A stretch of 64,000 bases of DNA from Planctomycetota bacterium (GCA_016779205.1 JADHOC010000007.1:1-64000); one strand, 5' to 3'; numbered from the stretch's first letter, positions 25,401 to 34,242 are shown. A program made the numbers and translations. Notes: generated from the sequence alone by a model not told the origin.

Positions 25401-26788
25401 GAGGGGCCTCCGGGCTGGAGCTCGTGAACGGAGACGGTGGAGCGGACCTTGGTCTTGTCCAGGAGCGCCGGCCAGTAGCCAATGATCTCCGTGGCCTTCG
25501 GGCGGCCGCCCGCGAAGCCGGTCACGCCCGGGGGGCCGCTGGTGACGAGCGGCACGAGCTCGGAGCCGAAGCGGTTGACCTTGGCCCGGTCCGGCCCCTT
25601 CACACCCAGGCGCAGGACCACCTCGGAGGGCTCGTCGCTCCCGGCGACCGGGACCCCCTCGTGGCAGACGTTGGCGCCCACAAACTCCACCAGGCGCTCG
25701 TGCTCGGGGTACTCGAACCCGTCGTAGGCGAGGCGCTGCCAGACGATCTCGCTGGCGAGGCGCGCCTTGGCCAAGGCGTCCGGGCCCGAGATGGTGAGCT
25801 GGCCCACCGACTTCCAGCCGTCCTGGAAGCTCATGGAGACCTTGTAGGTGGGGGTGGCGGGGGCGCCCTTGACGCCGCTGATGCGCACCCGGTCGCTGCC
25901 CTCATCGTCGATCTGGAACGAGGTGAAGTCGGCCACCACGTCGGGGGTGATGTAGTTGGCCGGGTCACCCATCTCGTAGCTGAGCTGGTGGACGACGGTG
26001 TCCCTGGAGACCCGACCGCCCGTGCCCTCGTGCTTGGTGACGGTGAAGGTCCCGTCTGCAGAGGCCTCGACGATCGGGTAGCCGATCATGGCCATGTTCT
26101 CGATCGACTGCCAGTCGGTGTAGTTGCCCCCGGTGCACTGGGCGCCGCACTCGAGGATGTGCCCGGCCACGGTCCCCGCGGCGAGCTGATCTAGGTCGGC
26201 CTCCGTCCAGCCGAACTCGTGGATCAGCGGCCCGATGACAAGACCCGGATCGGTGCCGCGCCCCGTGATGACGATGTCGGCGCCCTGGTCCAGCGCCTCG
26301 GCGATGGGGAAGGCGCCCAGGTAGACGTTGGCGCTGGTGACCTTCTCGCGGACCGGGGCGAGGGGCTCGCCCGTGTCCATGTTGGTGAAGGCCTCACCGC
26401 CGTCCATCAGCCCGTCGAGCTCGCCGAGGATGTCGTCGCCCTCCACCACGGCGACCTTGACCCCCTCGAGTCCGTGCTTGCGTACCACCTCGAGGACCGC
26501 GTCCTTGCAGGCCATCGGGTTCACGCCGCCGGCGTTGGCGACAATCTTCACGCCCTTCTCCATGGCCTTCGGCAGGACCCGATCCAGGAGCGCCACGAAG
26601 TCGGTCGCATAGCCCTTGGAGGGGTCACGCGTCTTCAGCTTCTGCATGATGCTCATGGTCACCTCGGCGAGGTAGTCGAGCGTCAGGTAGTCGAGGGGCC
26701 CCTCCTCGATGAGACGAACGGGGCCGAGGATCGAGTCTCCCCAGAAGCCCTGTCCGTTGGCGATGAGGACCTTGTCCTTGGATTTCAT
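25397..26788 (-). CDS. acyclic terpene utilisation AtuA-like protein (DUF1446)
   Basis: 463 residues. VLIANGQGFWGDS at the N-terminus, YLAEVTMSIMQKLK, KGVKIVANAGGVNP, and IVITGRGTDPGLVIGPLIHEFGW are family features. AtuA belongs to the geraniol/citronellol catabolic cluster in pseudomonads, but its exact activity is unclear. Here it lies in an operon with its C-terminal-domain partner and a phosphotransacetylase, not with a geranyl-CoA carboxylase. This suggests a CoA-thioester role, by inference. The open frame continues upstream but antisense to pcp; the ATG at 26788 is preferred. Confidence 0.85.
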   Translation of the reverse strand: MKSKDKVLIANGQGFWGDSILGPVRLIEEGPLDYLTLDYLAEVTMSIMQKLKTRDPSKGYATDFVALLDRVLPKAMEKGVKIVANAGGVNPMACKDAVLEVVRKHGLEGVKVAVVEGDDILGELDGLMDGGEAFTNMDTGEPLAPVREKVTSANVYLGAFPIAEALDQGADIVITGRGTDPGLVIGPLIHEFGWTEADLDQLAAGTVAGHILECGAQCTGGNYTDWQSIENMAMIGYPIVEASADGTFTVTKHEGTGGRVSRDTVVHQLSYEMGDPANYITPDVVADFTSFQIDDEGSDRVRISGVKGAPATPTYKVSMSFQDGWKSVGQLTISGPDALAKARLASEIVWQRLAYDGFEYPEHERLVEFVGANVCHEGVPVAGSDEPSEVVLRLGVKGPDRAKVNRFGSELVPLVTSGPPGVTGFAGGRPKATEIIGYWPALLDKTKVRSTVSVHELQPGGPS

Positions 26789-26887
26789 GGCGCGCAGTGG
26801 GTGGGGATCGGGCGTCGTTACCGCGATCCGGGCCGACGAGTCTACCCTCTGGGGCACCCGCGCTCCCGCCCACCCGCCCTGCTCCCC

Positions 26888-27487
26888 ATGCGCACCCTCC
26901 TCCTCACCGGCTTCGAGCCGTTCCTGGACGTCCAGCTCAACCCCAGCGGCGAGCTGGCCCGGGCCCTCGACGGCGCCCGCCTCGGCGGCGGAGCCGGGGG
27001 AGACCTCGAGGTCTGCGGACGTGTCCTGCCGGTGGCCTTCGAGCGTGCCCCGCGCGAGCTTGAGGCCGCGCTCGACGAGCTCGGTGAGGGGGTGGCGGCC
27101 GTGGTCTCGCTTGGGGTCCACCGGGGAAACGCCTTCCGCCTCGAGGAGCGCGCCCGGTCGGTCTTCCAGAGCACGCAACCGGACAACGACGGACTCCTGG
27201 GGGCCGCGGTCGAGCTCGAGGGGCCGCCGGAGCGCCGGACAACCCTCGACCTGGAGCGGTGCGAACAATGGCTCCGGGAGGCAGGGGCGGCGGAGGTCTC
27301 GCGCTCCAGCGACGCGGGGGGGTACCTGTGCGAGCGGATCTACCGCGCCGGGCTGGACGCCGCGCAGGAGCTCCACGTCCCGGCCCTCTTCCTGCACGTC
27401 CCTCCCGTGGAGCTCCTCTCGGTCGCCCAGCAGGAACAGGTGGTCCGGGGGTTCCTCAAGGCGCTCTGCCTGCACCTCGGCGGCTGA
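26888..27487 (+). CDS. pcp: pyrrolidone-carboxylate peptidase
   Basis: 199 residues, family-typical. It removes N-terminal pyroglutamate from peptides. TGFEPFLDVQLNPSGEL is the N-terminal signature. The catalytic cysteine is C148 in SSDAGGYLCERIYR, the acid sits in RLEERA, and the histidine in FLHVPP. All three are present. TACCCT at 26844 could be a -10. It diverges from the AtuA-like gene across 99 bp and is followed by a strong hairpin. Confidence 0.9.
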   Translation: MRTLLLTGFEPFLDVQLNPSGELARALDGARLGGGAGGDLEVCGRVLPVAFERAPRELEAALDELGEGVAAVVSLGVHRGNAFRLEERARSVFQSTQPDNDGLLGAAVELEGPPERRTTLDLERCEQWLREAGAAEVSRSSDAGGYLCERIYRAGLDAAQELHVPALFLHVPPVELLSVAQQEQVVRGFLKALCLHLGG

Positions 27488-27520
27488 GGTGAACCGGCGG
27501 GCGGGTCGAGGAATGAGCGA

Positions 27521-27549
27521 GGCGCCCCTCGCCGGTGGCGGGGGGCGCC
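27521..27549 (+). terminator. hairpin terminator after pcp
   Basis: A 13-bp stem (GGCGCCCCTCGCC with GGCGGGGGGCGCC, one G-U) encloses a 3-nt GGT loop, 33 bp after the pcp stop. There is no U-run, so it may rely on Rho or stability alone. Confidence 0.5.
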
Positions 27550-27594
27550 TGCGGAGGACCTGAAGCGCGGGGCTCCCGGTCTGGGCGGGTGCGC

Positions 27595-27612
27595 GGGACC
27601 GTCAACGGTCCC
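27595..27612 (-). terminator. palindromic hairpin at the end of the Met-rich gene
   Basis: GGGACCGT/ACGGTCCC with a 2-nt centre, only 6 bp beyond the stop of the minus-strand gene ending at 27619. Confidence 0.4.
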
Positions 27613-27618
27613 ACGGAC

Positions 27619-28686
27619 TCACTCGGTCTCCATGCTGGTCTTGATGGTGCCCGACATGGCCATCTCCATGCCGAGGTCCATGGACTGGCCGCCCATGTCC
27701 ATCCCCATCGCCATGTCCATGCCGATCTCGAGGTCCGCCTGGAGGCTGAAGCTGTGGGCGTGGCCAGCGGCGACGTTCCAGAGGAGCTCGCCGGTGCCCT
27801 CGAAGGCCATGGTGAGGTCCATGCGGTCGATGCTCATCTCGGCGGGGAGCTCCTCGCCGCCCATGGCCTCGGCGGCCATGTCGGACATGTCTGCCGAGGC
27901 GGAGACCTCCATCTTGAGCTCGATCACGGCGACGCTCGTACCGTCGACGTCACGCATCTCGACGAACTTGCCGGTGGCGCTGCCCTCGACCGCGTCCTCG
28001 AAGAACTGGCGGAAGTCGGACATCATCGCCGGGTCCGGACCCATGCCGGCCTGGGCGCCGTCGACCTCCATCTCGATCTTGAGGTCTCCGCCCGGGGCCA
28101 TGACGTCGACGAGACCCAGCAGGTCGATGTCGTAGGACTCGCCCTCGGCGAGCTCGCCCTCGGGCAGCAGCGCGCGGTAGTCCATGTCCTCGGACAGGTT
28201 CTCGAGCAGCTCGGCGTCGCCCTCTTCTCCCTCGGGGAAGCTGAGCTCGTACTCACCATCCTCGTCGTTCCAGGTGAAGATGACGGTGGAGCCCTCGAGC
28301 TCCGAGCTGCCCGACCCGTTGGGGGACTGGCTCTCTTCTTCGCCCATCATGTTCACCACGACGTCCATCTCCAGCTCGGAGCCGACGGCGTCGTAGGTGC
28401 GAGCGAGCTTCTTCGGCTGACCGGTGGCGAGGGCGATGTACTCGTCGGTGACCACGGTGGTCGCGACCATCTCCATGCTCATCTCCATGTCCGGCATCAT
28501 CGGGCTCGGCTCGCCGTTCATCGTCATCGCCATGTCGTCCATCTCCATGGTCGTGGTCGACACGAACGTCTTGGTGAGGGAGGACCCGGCCTTGGGGGCG
28601 AATTCGATCTTCGCGGCCTCATTGCCGGAGAACGCGAAGAGGGCGGGGATGGCCACCGCGGTGGCGAGGGCGAACTGGGTACGCAT
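27619..28686 (-). CDS. exported Met- and acid-rich protein of unknown function
   Basis: 355 residues. A signal peptide (FALATAVAIPALFAFSG) precedes a strongly acidic protein in which Met alternates with Asp, Glu or Gly. This occurs near residues 47-72 (MEMDDMAMTMN, MPDMEMSMEM) and again at the C-terminus (MDMAMGMDMG). Between them, two regions look beta-rich (GSELEMDVVVNMM, DLKIEMEVDG). No enzyme motif is seen. Alternating Met may face one side of a strand, and Met-rich exported proteins can bind copper, but this is speculation. It is flanked by hairpins on both sides. Confidence 0.65.
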   Translation of the reverse strand: MRTQFALATAVAIPALFAFSGNEAAKIEFAPKAGSSLTKTFVSTTTMEMDDMAMTMNGEPSPMMPDMEMSMEMVATTVVTDEYIALATGQPKKLARTYDAVGSELEMDVVVNMMGEEESQSPNGSGSSELEGSTVIFTWNDEDGEYELSFPEGEEGDAELLENLSEDMDYRALLPEGELAEGESYDIDLLGLVDVMAPGGDLKIEMEVDGAQAGMGPDPAMMSDFRQFFEDAVEGSATGKFVEMRDVDGTSVAVIELKMEVSASADMSDMAAEAMGGEELPAEMSIDRMDLTMAFEGTGELLWNVAAGHAHSFSLQADLEIGMDMAMGMDMGGQSMDLGMEMAMSGTIKTSMETE

Positions 28687-28907
28687 GGGGGCTGGTTGTT
28701 GTAGGAAGTGGGGGGGCCGCGAAGAGTCCCGGGGCCGCGGGTGAACCGCGAGGGCGGTCCGGGGCGTCAGGGCGCCCTTTTGGGCAACTATTCATGCGTC
28801 TCCCCCCCGCCTGGCGCCTCATTTTTCTGCGGCAAGTTCGCCACAGGGGGTCCATGGGCGCTGTCGGGTTGCCCCGGAGCGGCCCGGGGGGACATGGCGG
28901 AAATGAA

Positions 28908-28944
28908 ACGGCCCCCCGGGGAGCCGCAGCTGCCGGGGGGCCGT
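28908..28944 (-). terminator. strong hairpin terminator of the secreted metalloprotease gene
   Basis: A 12-bp stem (ACGGCCCCCCGG with CCGGGGGGCCGT) encloses an inner AGC/GCT pair. Read on the minus strand it is followed by TTTCATTT, so it should terminate the gene ending at 28979. The rest of the 28687-28978 spacer holds nothing I recognise. Confidence 0.6.
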
Positions 28945-28978
28945 CGAGGAGGGCGGAGGGCCGCCGCTCAGGGGTGGC

Positions 28979-31900
28979 TCAGTCACCGAAGGAGATCTGG
29001 AGCGCGTCCGAGGTGTTGGACGTCACCTGACCACCGGAGGCGTCGCGGTGCCACATCTGGAAGTTCCAGGTGCTGCCGCCGAGGATCTGCTGCCCGTTGG
29101 TGGACGGGCTGGTGAAGTCGACCTGGTAGAAGGCGATCCCGAGCAGGGCGTCGGCCTGCACCGGCGGCAAGCGGAACTGGGTGCCACCGACGCACAGGAT
29201 GCCCTGGCTACCGCTGATCGGCGTCTGCACCTGCTGGTCACCGAAGAAGAAGAGCCCAAAGGAGCTTCTCGGCATGTTGGACGCTGTCAGGAAGAAACTG
29301 TCCTCGGAGATCCGCACGCTCCCGTTGAAGTCGATGCGAGTGGCGAGCCCGGTGGAGTTCGGGTTGGCCGTGCAGTAGCGCACCGGATCCGGGATCGAGC
29401 TGCCGAGCCCGACGATCTCGATGTCGTCGATCGCAGCCTCCACGATGGAGCCGTTGCCGAGGTCCGAGGCGATGAAGCGGAGCTGCATGCTGGACGTGGG
29501 CGTCACGATGGAGGCGAGCTCGAAGCTGGCCTGGATCCAGCCGCCGTCGGTGCCGGCCCCGGTCGGGCCCACCGTCTCGACGTCGACCCAGGTGGCTCCA
29601 CCGTCGGCGCTCACCTCGACCTCGAAGATGTCGGCGTTGGGCGAGGCGCCAGTGGTGTTGGAGTACCAGCGCCAGTAGCTGACCTCGACGGAGTTCAGTC
29701 CGCTCGCGTCGAAGACCGGGCTGAGCAGCGTGGTGATCCCGCCGTCCACGTCGTTCTCACCCAGGCTTCCGCCCGGGGACCCCTGGCCGGTGAACCAGCA
29801 GTTGACGCCGACCGCCGTATGGTCGTCCTCGGACTGGGCGGCCGTCCCGATCGGGTTCCCGAGCGTCCACTGGCCGGTCGTGGCCGTGTCGCCGGGAGCG
29901 CCGCCGACGAAGCCGTCCGCGCCCGCCTCGAACTCGGTCACGATGATCGGCGTGATGTCCCCGATCCGGAAGGTGAGGGGGGAGCTCTCGCCGCCCTCGG
30001 GGAACGACTTGTCCGTTCCACCCGACTCGGTCGCGTTCACGTAGTACTCGACGCGCGAAGGAGAGATCTGGCCGGGGATGCCGGCGGCGAAGGTGTCTCC
30101 GACCGTGTTGATCATGGGCGTCGAGATGAAGCCGCCGACGCCGTTCACGCGGTAGCGGAGCTCCGCGCCGGTGAGGGCGCCGCCGAAGTTCGAGATGATG
30201 TCGGCCTCGACCACATACGGGCCGGCCTCGTCGGGCGTGTCGCCGAGGGCGGTCACGTCACTGATCGTGATGAGTTCGAGCTCGACGCCGGGGAAGCCCT
30301 GGGCGGTGAAGCCCTGGTCGATCGCGGCATAGTTCGGCGTCCCGTTGTTGATGTTGCCGTCGTCGTCGTCGAGGGTCAGCCACTGGGTCTCGATGATCGA
30401 GCGGATCTGGGTCTGGTTGTAGCTGTTGAGCCACCCCAGGAAGAGGGAATCGGCCGCCATGTCGCCGGCCGCGTTGCCCAGGCTCGTGTTCAGATTGACG
30501 CGGACCTTCCAGGCAGCCCCCATCCAGACCTCGCCGTTGGCGTGGACGCCGCTGTAGCAGCCCGAGTTGTTGTCCCCGCAGAACTGGCGCGTGTTGGTGC
30601 CGTTCCGCACGGAGCCACCACCCGTCGTGAAGAAGCGCCCGACGACGCTGTCGTCGTAGCAGTACATGGCGAACACGTCGGCGTTGCCCTCACCCATGCC
30701 GTCGTTGCCGTTGCCGGTGCCGTAGCGCTGGTTGAGCCAGTGTCCCATCTCGTGGGCGACGACGGTGCTGAAGGCGGTGTTGTTGCAGCCGCCGCCAGCG
30801 GTGTAGTAGTTGGTCGACGAGCCGTTGAAGAAGGCGTTGCAGTTGCTGCTGAGGTTGACGTTGGCCGTCGCGCGGAAGTCGGCCGTCGGGTCCGTCGGGA
30901 ACGTGTCCCGGATGTAGTCGCGCAGGACGTTGATGTGCAGCTGCGCGTTCGCCTGCGACGTCAGGGTCTGGGACGGGCTCGGGTTCATCAGCAGGTCGTT
31001 CTGCTGGTTGGGTTGAACGCCCTGGAACGTGATGGAGTAGTCCGCGCCCGTGTCGTTGTTCACGTTCGTGAACTCACCGAAGTAGTCCACGGTCAGGTCG
31101 ATCGGGGTGTTCACTCCGGTGATGTTGAAGTTCCCGTCACGGTCGGTTTCCACGGTGCCCGCGCTGCTGGTGATGCGCGTCCGCGGCATCGCGATGGGCG
31201 TCGGCGGGTTCGCGGCGCGATCCGCGGTCAGGCCCGGGGTTGCGTTGGCGCGGATCGTGCCGAAGACGTCGAAGTTGTGGATGGTGTTCTCGCTCTTGAG
31301 GACGTCCCTTCCGGTGGCGTCGATCGAGTAGCGGCGGCCGAGGGGCTGGTCCTCACCGTTGTCGAAGGTGGCGTCGATCTCCCAGGCGAGGTCCCAGGTC
31401 TTCACCTCGCCGCGTTCGGAGTGAGCGTGGACGAGGCGCGCCTCGCCCATCTGGTTGGGCTGAACGCCGAACTCGTCCTTGAAGGCGCGCGCCGCCACGA
31501 GGGTCGCGAAGCCCGCGCCGGTGGTCGGCTTGCCGCCGGGGTGGGTCAGCGTCGGGGCGGCGGTGGAGTGCACCGAGAGGAGGCGTCCGCTCGTGTCGAA
31601 GAGCACGTTGACGGCGCCGTCCTCCACAGGGACCCCATTGACGACCTGCTCGAACCGCACCGTGATCTTGTCGGTGGAGTTCACCTGACCGAGGGGCATG
31701 AATCGAAAGCGCTCCTCGACGAGCTGGTCGGACTCGACCCCGTGCATTTGATAGGTCTGCTCGACCCAGTAGCGAGCGAGGGTGAACCACGCGGCGGGCT
31801 CGTTGGTGTCCGGCTCGAAGGGCGAGTTGGCCCGGCCCCCGAAGAGCATCTCGACGGTGCCCGTGCGCTGGTTCGTGAGCAGCCGCCAGGAGTCGCCGTG

Positions 31901-32032
31901 GTCGGCGCGCCAATCAGCGAGGAGGCGGGTGGGGCTCGCCGTGAACTCGGTGGGCTGGGCTGTGGACTGGGCGGTGGCTACGCCGGCGAGGAGCGATGCT
32001 GCGAGCGCGACGCGTGTGATGGGAAGAGTCAT
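28979..32032 (-). CDS. large secreted M4/M36-like metalloprotease
   Basis: 1017 residues. Signal peptide (VALAASLLAGVATAQ), an N-terminal propeptide-like region (FEQVVNGVPVEDGAVNVLFD is fungalysin/thermolysin propeptide style), then the zinc site H427-E-M-G-H431 with the likely third ligand E448 in GMGEGNADVF. After the catalytic domain come a PKD/Ig-like domain, a MAM-like beta region (VEVSYWRWYSN, DIEIVG) and a C-terminal domain with the lineage-type ending (GILCVGGTQF, WNFQMWHRD). It degrades extracellular protein. No Shine-Dalgarno or near -10 is obvious at the ATG. Confidence 0.82.
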   Translation of the reverse strand: MTLPITRVALAASLLAGVATAQSTAQPTEFTASPTRLLADWRADHGDSWRLLTNQRTGTVEMLFGGRANSPFEPDTNEPAAWFTLARYWVEQTYQMHGVESDQLVEERFRFMPLGQVNSTDKITVRFEQVVNGVPVEDGAVNVLFDTSGRLLSVHSTAAPTLTHPGGKPTTGAGFATLVAARAFKDEFGVQPNQMGEARLVHAHSERGEVKTWDLAWEIDATFDNGEDQPLGRRYSIDATGRDVLKSENTIHNFDVFGTIRANATPGLTADRAANPPTPIAMPRTRITSSAGTVETDRDGNFNITGVNTPIDLTVDYFGEFTNVNNDTGADYSITFQGVQPNQQNDLLMNPSPSQTLTSQANAQLHINVLRDYIRDTFPTDPTADFRATANVNLSSNCNAFFNGSSTNYYTAGGGCNNTAFSTVVAHEMGHWLNQRYGTGNGNDGMGEGNADVFAMYCYDDSVVGRFFTTGGGSVRNGTNTRQFCGDNNSGCYSGVHANGEVWMGAAWKVRVNLNTSLGNAAGDMAADSLFLGWLNSYNQTQIRSIIETQWLTLDDDDGNINNGTPNYAAIDQGFTAQGFPGVELELITISDVTALGDTPDEAGPYVVEADIISNFGGALTGAELRYRVNGVGGFISTPMINTVGDTFAAGIPGQISPSRVEYYVNATESGGTDKSFPEGGESSPLTFRIGDITPIIVTEFEAGADGFVGGAPGDTATTGQWTLGNPIGTAAQSEDDHTAVGVNCWFTGQGSPGGSLGENDVDGGITTLLSPVFDASGLNSVEVSYWRWYSNTTGASPNADIFEVEVSADGGATWVDVETVGPTGAGTDGGWIQASFELASIVTPTSSMQLRFIASDLGNGSIVEAAIDDIEIVGLGSSIPDPVRYCTANPNSTGLATRIDFNGSVRISEDSFFLTASNMPRSSFGLFFFGDQQVQTPISGSQGILCVGGTQFRLPPVQADALLGIAFYQVDFTSPSTNGQQILGGSTWNFQMWHRDASGGQVTSNTSDALQISFGD

Positions 32033-32428
32033 TCGTTGGAAGGGGAGGAGTCGCGGGAGGACGCGCCCTCGGCGACGGAATCGAGCGGTGCGAGTCTGAG
32101 GCGAAGAACGTGCGAATGTTTCTGGCAGATTGACGGACGCCCCCGGTTCTGGGTTCCAGATTCGGGTCTCGGGTTCGTTCGGAGATCGTTAACCGTGGCA
32201 GGGGCAGGCCCCGTGCGGCGAAATGGCACATGTGCTGCGAGTGGCGCCGCCCTCAAGTGTTGCCCCATGTACGCCCGCTCGGTCGTGGCTCTTGCTGCGC
32301 AACTCTGATCCAATCCCAGGGCGAGTCAGGCCCGCAGGACACCCGCCCTGGGCGTCCGGAGGGCCGCTCAAGGCCCCCCGCACCACCAATCCGCCCGCGT
32401 CTCACACGGGCCCAGCCCCCCGAGGATC
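32033..32428. other. 396-bp divergent spacer without a recognisable gene
   Basis: It separates the metalloprotease gene (minus) from the SelW-like gene (plus), so it should contain both promoters. I found no confident -10/-35 pair, no tRNA cloverleaf (including tRNA-Sec) and no coding frame with family similarity. A CTCC-rich tract lies just before the metalloprotease start. Confidence 0.4.
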
Positions 32429-32659
32429 ATGGACGTCTCGATCGAGTACTGCACACAGTGAAACTACGCACCCCAAGCGGCCGGTCTGGCCGCTGAACTC
32501 TCCAGCGCCTTCGACGGCGCCAGCGTGTCCCTCGTCGAGGGCAGCGGCGGACGATTCGAGGTCACCGTGGACGGGAAGTTGCTGTTCTCCAAGGCGGCGC
32601 TGGAGCGCTTCCCGGCCTATCAGGAAATCCCGAAGCTGATCTTCGAAGCCTCGGCTTGA
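32429..32659 (+). CDS. SelW/Rdx-family selenoprotein (CxxU), TGA read as Sec
   Basis: A 76-residue protein missed by standard calling because codon 11 (32459-32461) is TGA. The read-through product begins DVSIEYC-TQ-U-NYAPQAAGLAAEL: the CxxU redox motif (C8, U11) at the end of the first strand, exactly where SelW/SelT/SelH (Rdx) proteins carry it. The rest has GSGGRFEVTVDG and FSKAALERFPAYQEIPK, the conserved G-x-F-E-V-x-x-D-G and RFP blocks. Length and layout are those of SelW. GAGG at 32422-32425 is a weak ribosome-binding site. A SECIS hairpin starts 14 nt after the TGA. Confidence 0.9.
32459..32494 (+). promoter_or_regulatory. selenocysteine UGA codon plus bacterial SECIS hairpin
   Basis: UGA at 32459-32461. 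AGCGGCC (32476-32482) pairs perfectly with GGCCGCU (32488-32494) around the loop GGUCU at 32483-32487. The loop starts 21 nt after the UGA. The loop sequence is the same as at 19787 and as in E. coli fdhF. Confidence 0.88.
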
Positions 32660-32684
32660 GCGACGCATTCGGGAGGGGACCCGC

Positions 32685-32690
32685 TAGAGT
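32685..32690 (+). promoter_or_regulatory. -10 element TAGAGT before pyruvate kinase
   Basis: TAGAGT lies 25 bp after the selenoprotein stop and would start transcription near 32697, giving pyruvate kinase its own short leader. Confidence 0.4.
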
Positions 32691-32751
32691 CTCGCCCCGA
32701 CTTCGCGACGTCGTCGCAATGGTGGCCCCAAGGCCCCTGACCCACCGATCC

Positions 32752-34242
32752 ATGCAGACAGCCCAATCGCCGCGTCGCCGGCGACTCCCCGCTCGCTTCT
32801 TGACCTCCTCCCTGCGAGTGGACCCCCCTCGTTTCACGAAGGTGGTGGCCACCATCGGTCCCGCCTCGGAGGACCTGATCGTGGAGCTGGTCGAGGCGGG
32901 GATGTCGGTCGCTCGTCTGAACTTCAGCCACGGGTCGGCGGACGACCACCGCCGCCGCATGGAGAAGATCCGGGAGGCCTCCACGGCCCTCATGACCCCG
33001 GTGGCGGTCCTCGCCGACCTCCCTGGCCCGAAGATGCGGACAGGGATGTTCCCCGGGGACGCCATCGCCCTCCATGACGGGGATGTGGTCCAGGTCAAGC
33101 CGGGCCAGGGGATGGCCGGGCCTGGCGAGGTCCTCGTGGGCGTCGACGACCTGCTCGAGGCCGTGGAGCCCGGGCACCGCATTGTGCTCGCCGATGGACA
33201 GGTGCTCCTCGAAGCCATCAGCGTGGGGGAGGAGTCCGTCGAGGCTCGCGTGCTCCGGGCCGGGCCCGTGGGCAACCGCAAGGGGGTTCACCTGCCGGAC
33301 TCGAACGTGCGCTATGACCTCCCCACCGACGAGGATCGGGAGCTCATCAAGCTGGCCTGTGAGCTCGGCGTCGACATGCTCGGCATCAGCTTCGTCGGCA
33401 ACGCCAGCGAGCTGGAGGAGATCCGCGGGCTCGCCCCGGGGATCCAGCTGGTCTCCAAGATCGAGCGGAAGGCGGCCCTCAAGAACCTCGACTCGATCCT
33501 CGAGGCCACCGACGGGCTGATGGTGGCCCGGGGTGACCTCGGCGTGGAGCTTGACCTCGAGCAGCTGCCCCTCGTCCAGAAGGAGATCCTCCGCCGCGCC
33601 GTCCTGGCCGGGGTCTACTCGATCACCGCGACGGAGATGCTCGAGTCGATGATCGAGGCGGGTCGCCCGACCCGGGCGGAGGTCACGGACGTGGCCAACG
33701 CGGTGCTCGACGGGACGGACGCCGTGATGCTCTCCGCGGAGACCGCCGTCGGAAAGCACCCGCGGGAAGCGGTGGCCACGATGGCCCGAATTGCGGGGGT
33801 CGCCGAGCAGTCGGGGATCTACGCCCGCCGGCCTCGCCTCTCGGCGGCGCCCGAGAAGAGCTACTTCTCCAGGGCGACGGCCATGGCGGCCGTCCACGTG
33901 GCCAACCAGGTCGATGTGGACCGCATCGTCTGCTTCTCGGAGACGGGAAACACGGTGCGGCTGCTCTCGAGATTCCGCCCGGACGCGGAGATCGTGGCCC
34001 TGAGCCCCAGGCCGGACACAGTGCGCCAGATGGCCGTCCTGGCCCACGTGAGGCCCCTGCTCTTCCGCCAGGAGCCGACCCTGGAGGCGATGATCGACAC
34101 CGCTGCGGACCTGCTCCTGGCTCGCCAGATCGTCAAGATGGGAGACCGGGTGGTGTTCGTGGGGGGCGTACCTGTAGGCTTCGCCAGGAGCACCAACGTG
34201 CTCAAGCTCCATCGAATCGGCGAGGACTCCCGCTTCGCCTGA
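32752..34242 (+). CDS. pyk: pyruvate kinase
   Basis: About 496 residues. It makes pyruvate and ATP from phosphoenolpyruvate and ADP, the last glycolytic step. KVVATIGPASED, MSVARLNFSHGS, LADLPGPKMRTG, the active-site ITATEMLESMIEAGRPTRAEVTDVANAVLDG region, and VMLSAETAVGKHP are present. The C-terminal domain is complete. The start is uncertain: ATGs at 32719 and 32752 and a GTG at 32818 are in frame, and the extra N-terminus is basic. No Shine-Dalgarno is seen at any of them. Confidence 0.93.
   Translation: MQTAQSPRRRRLPARFLTSSLRVDPPRFTKVVATIGPASEDLIVELVEAGMSVARLNFSHGSADDHRRRMEKIREASTALMTPVAVLADLPGPKMRTGMFPGDAIALHDGDVVQVKPGQGMAGPGEVLVGVDDLLEAVEPGHRIVLADGQVLLEAISVGEESVEARVLRAGPVGNRKGVHLPDSNVRYDLPTDEDRELIKLACELGVDMLGISFVGNASELEEIRGLAPGIQLVSKIERKAALKNLDSILEATDGLMVARGDLGVELDLEQLPLVQKEILRRAVLAGVYSITATEMLESMIEAGRPTRAEVTDVANAVLDGTDAVMLSAETAVGKHPREAVATMARIAGVAEQSGIYARRPRLSAAPEKSYFSRATAMAAVHVANQVDVDRIVCFSETGNTVRLLSRFRPDAEIVALSPRPDTVRQMAVLAHVRPLLFRQEPTLEAMIDTAADLLLARQIVKMGDRVVFVGGVPVGFARSTNVLKLHRIGEDSRFA

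Noticed and set aside
27561..27582. TGA followed by a GGTCT loop with CCC/GGG stem after pcp, resembling a third SECIS
   Set aside because: The loop starts only 14 nt after the TGA, the stem is 3 bp, and the upstream frame is a shadow of pcp with no redox motif.
29048..32308. 1086-codon open frame antisense to the metalloprotease gene
   Set aside because: It is a GC-bias shadow: low-complexity, no domain, and the opposite strand encodes a full secreted protease.
32033..32428. Possible tRNA-Sec gene near the selenoprotein
   Set aside because: No 8-bp acceptor stem, long variable arm or UCA anticodon pattern could be drawn.
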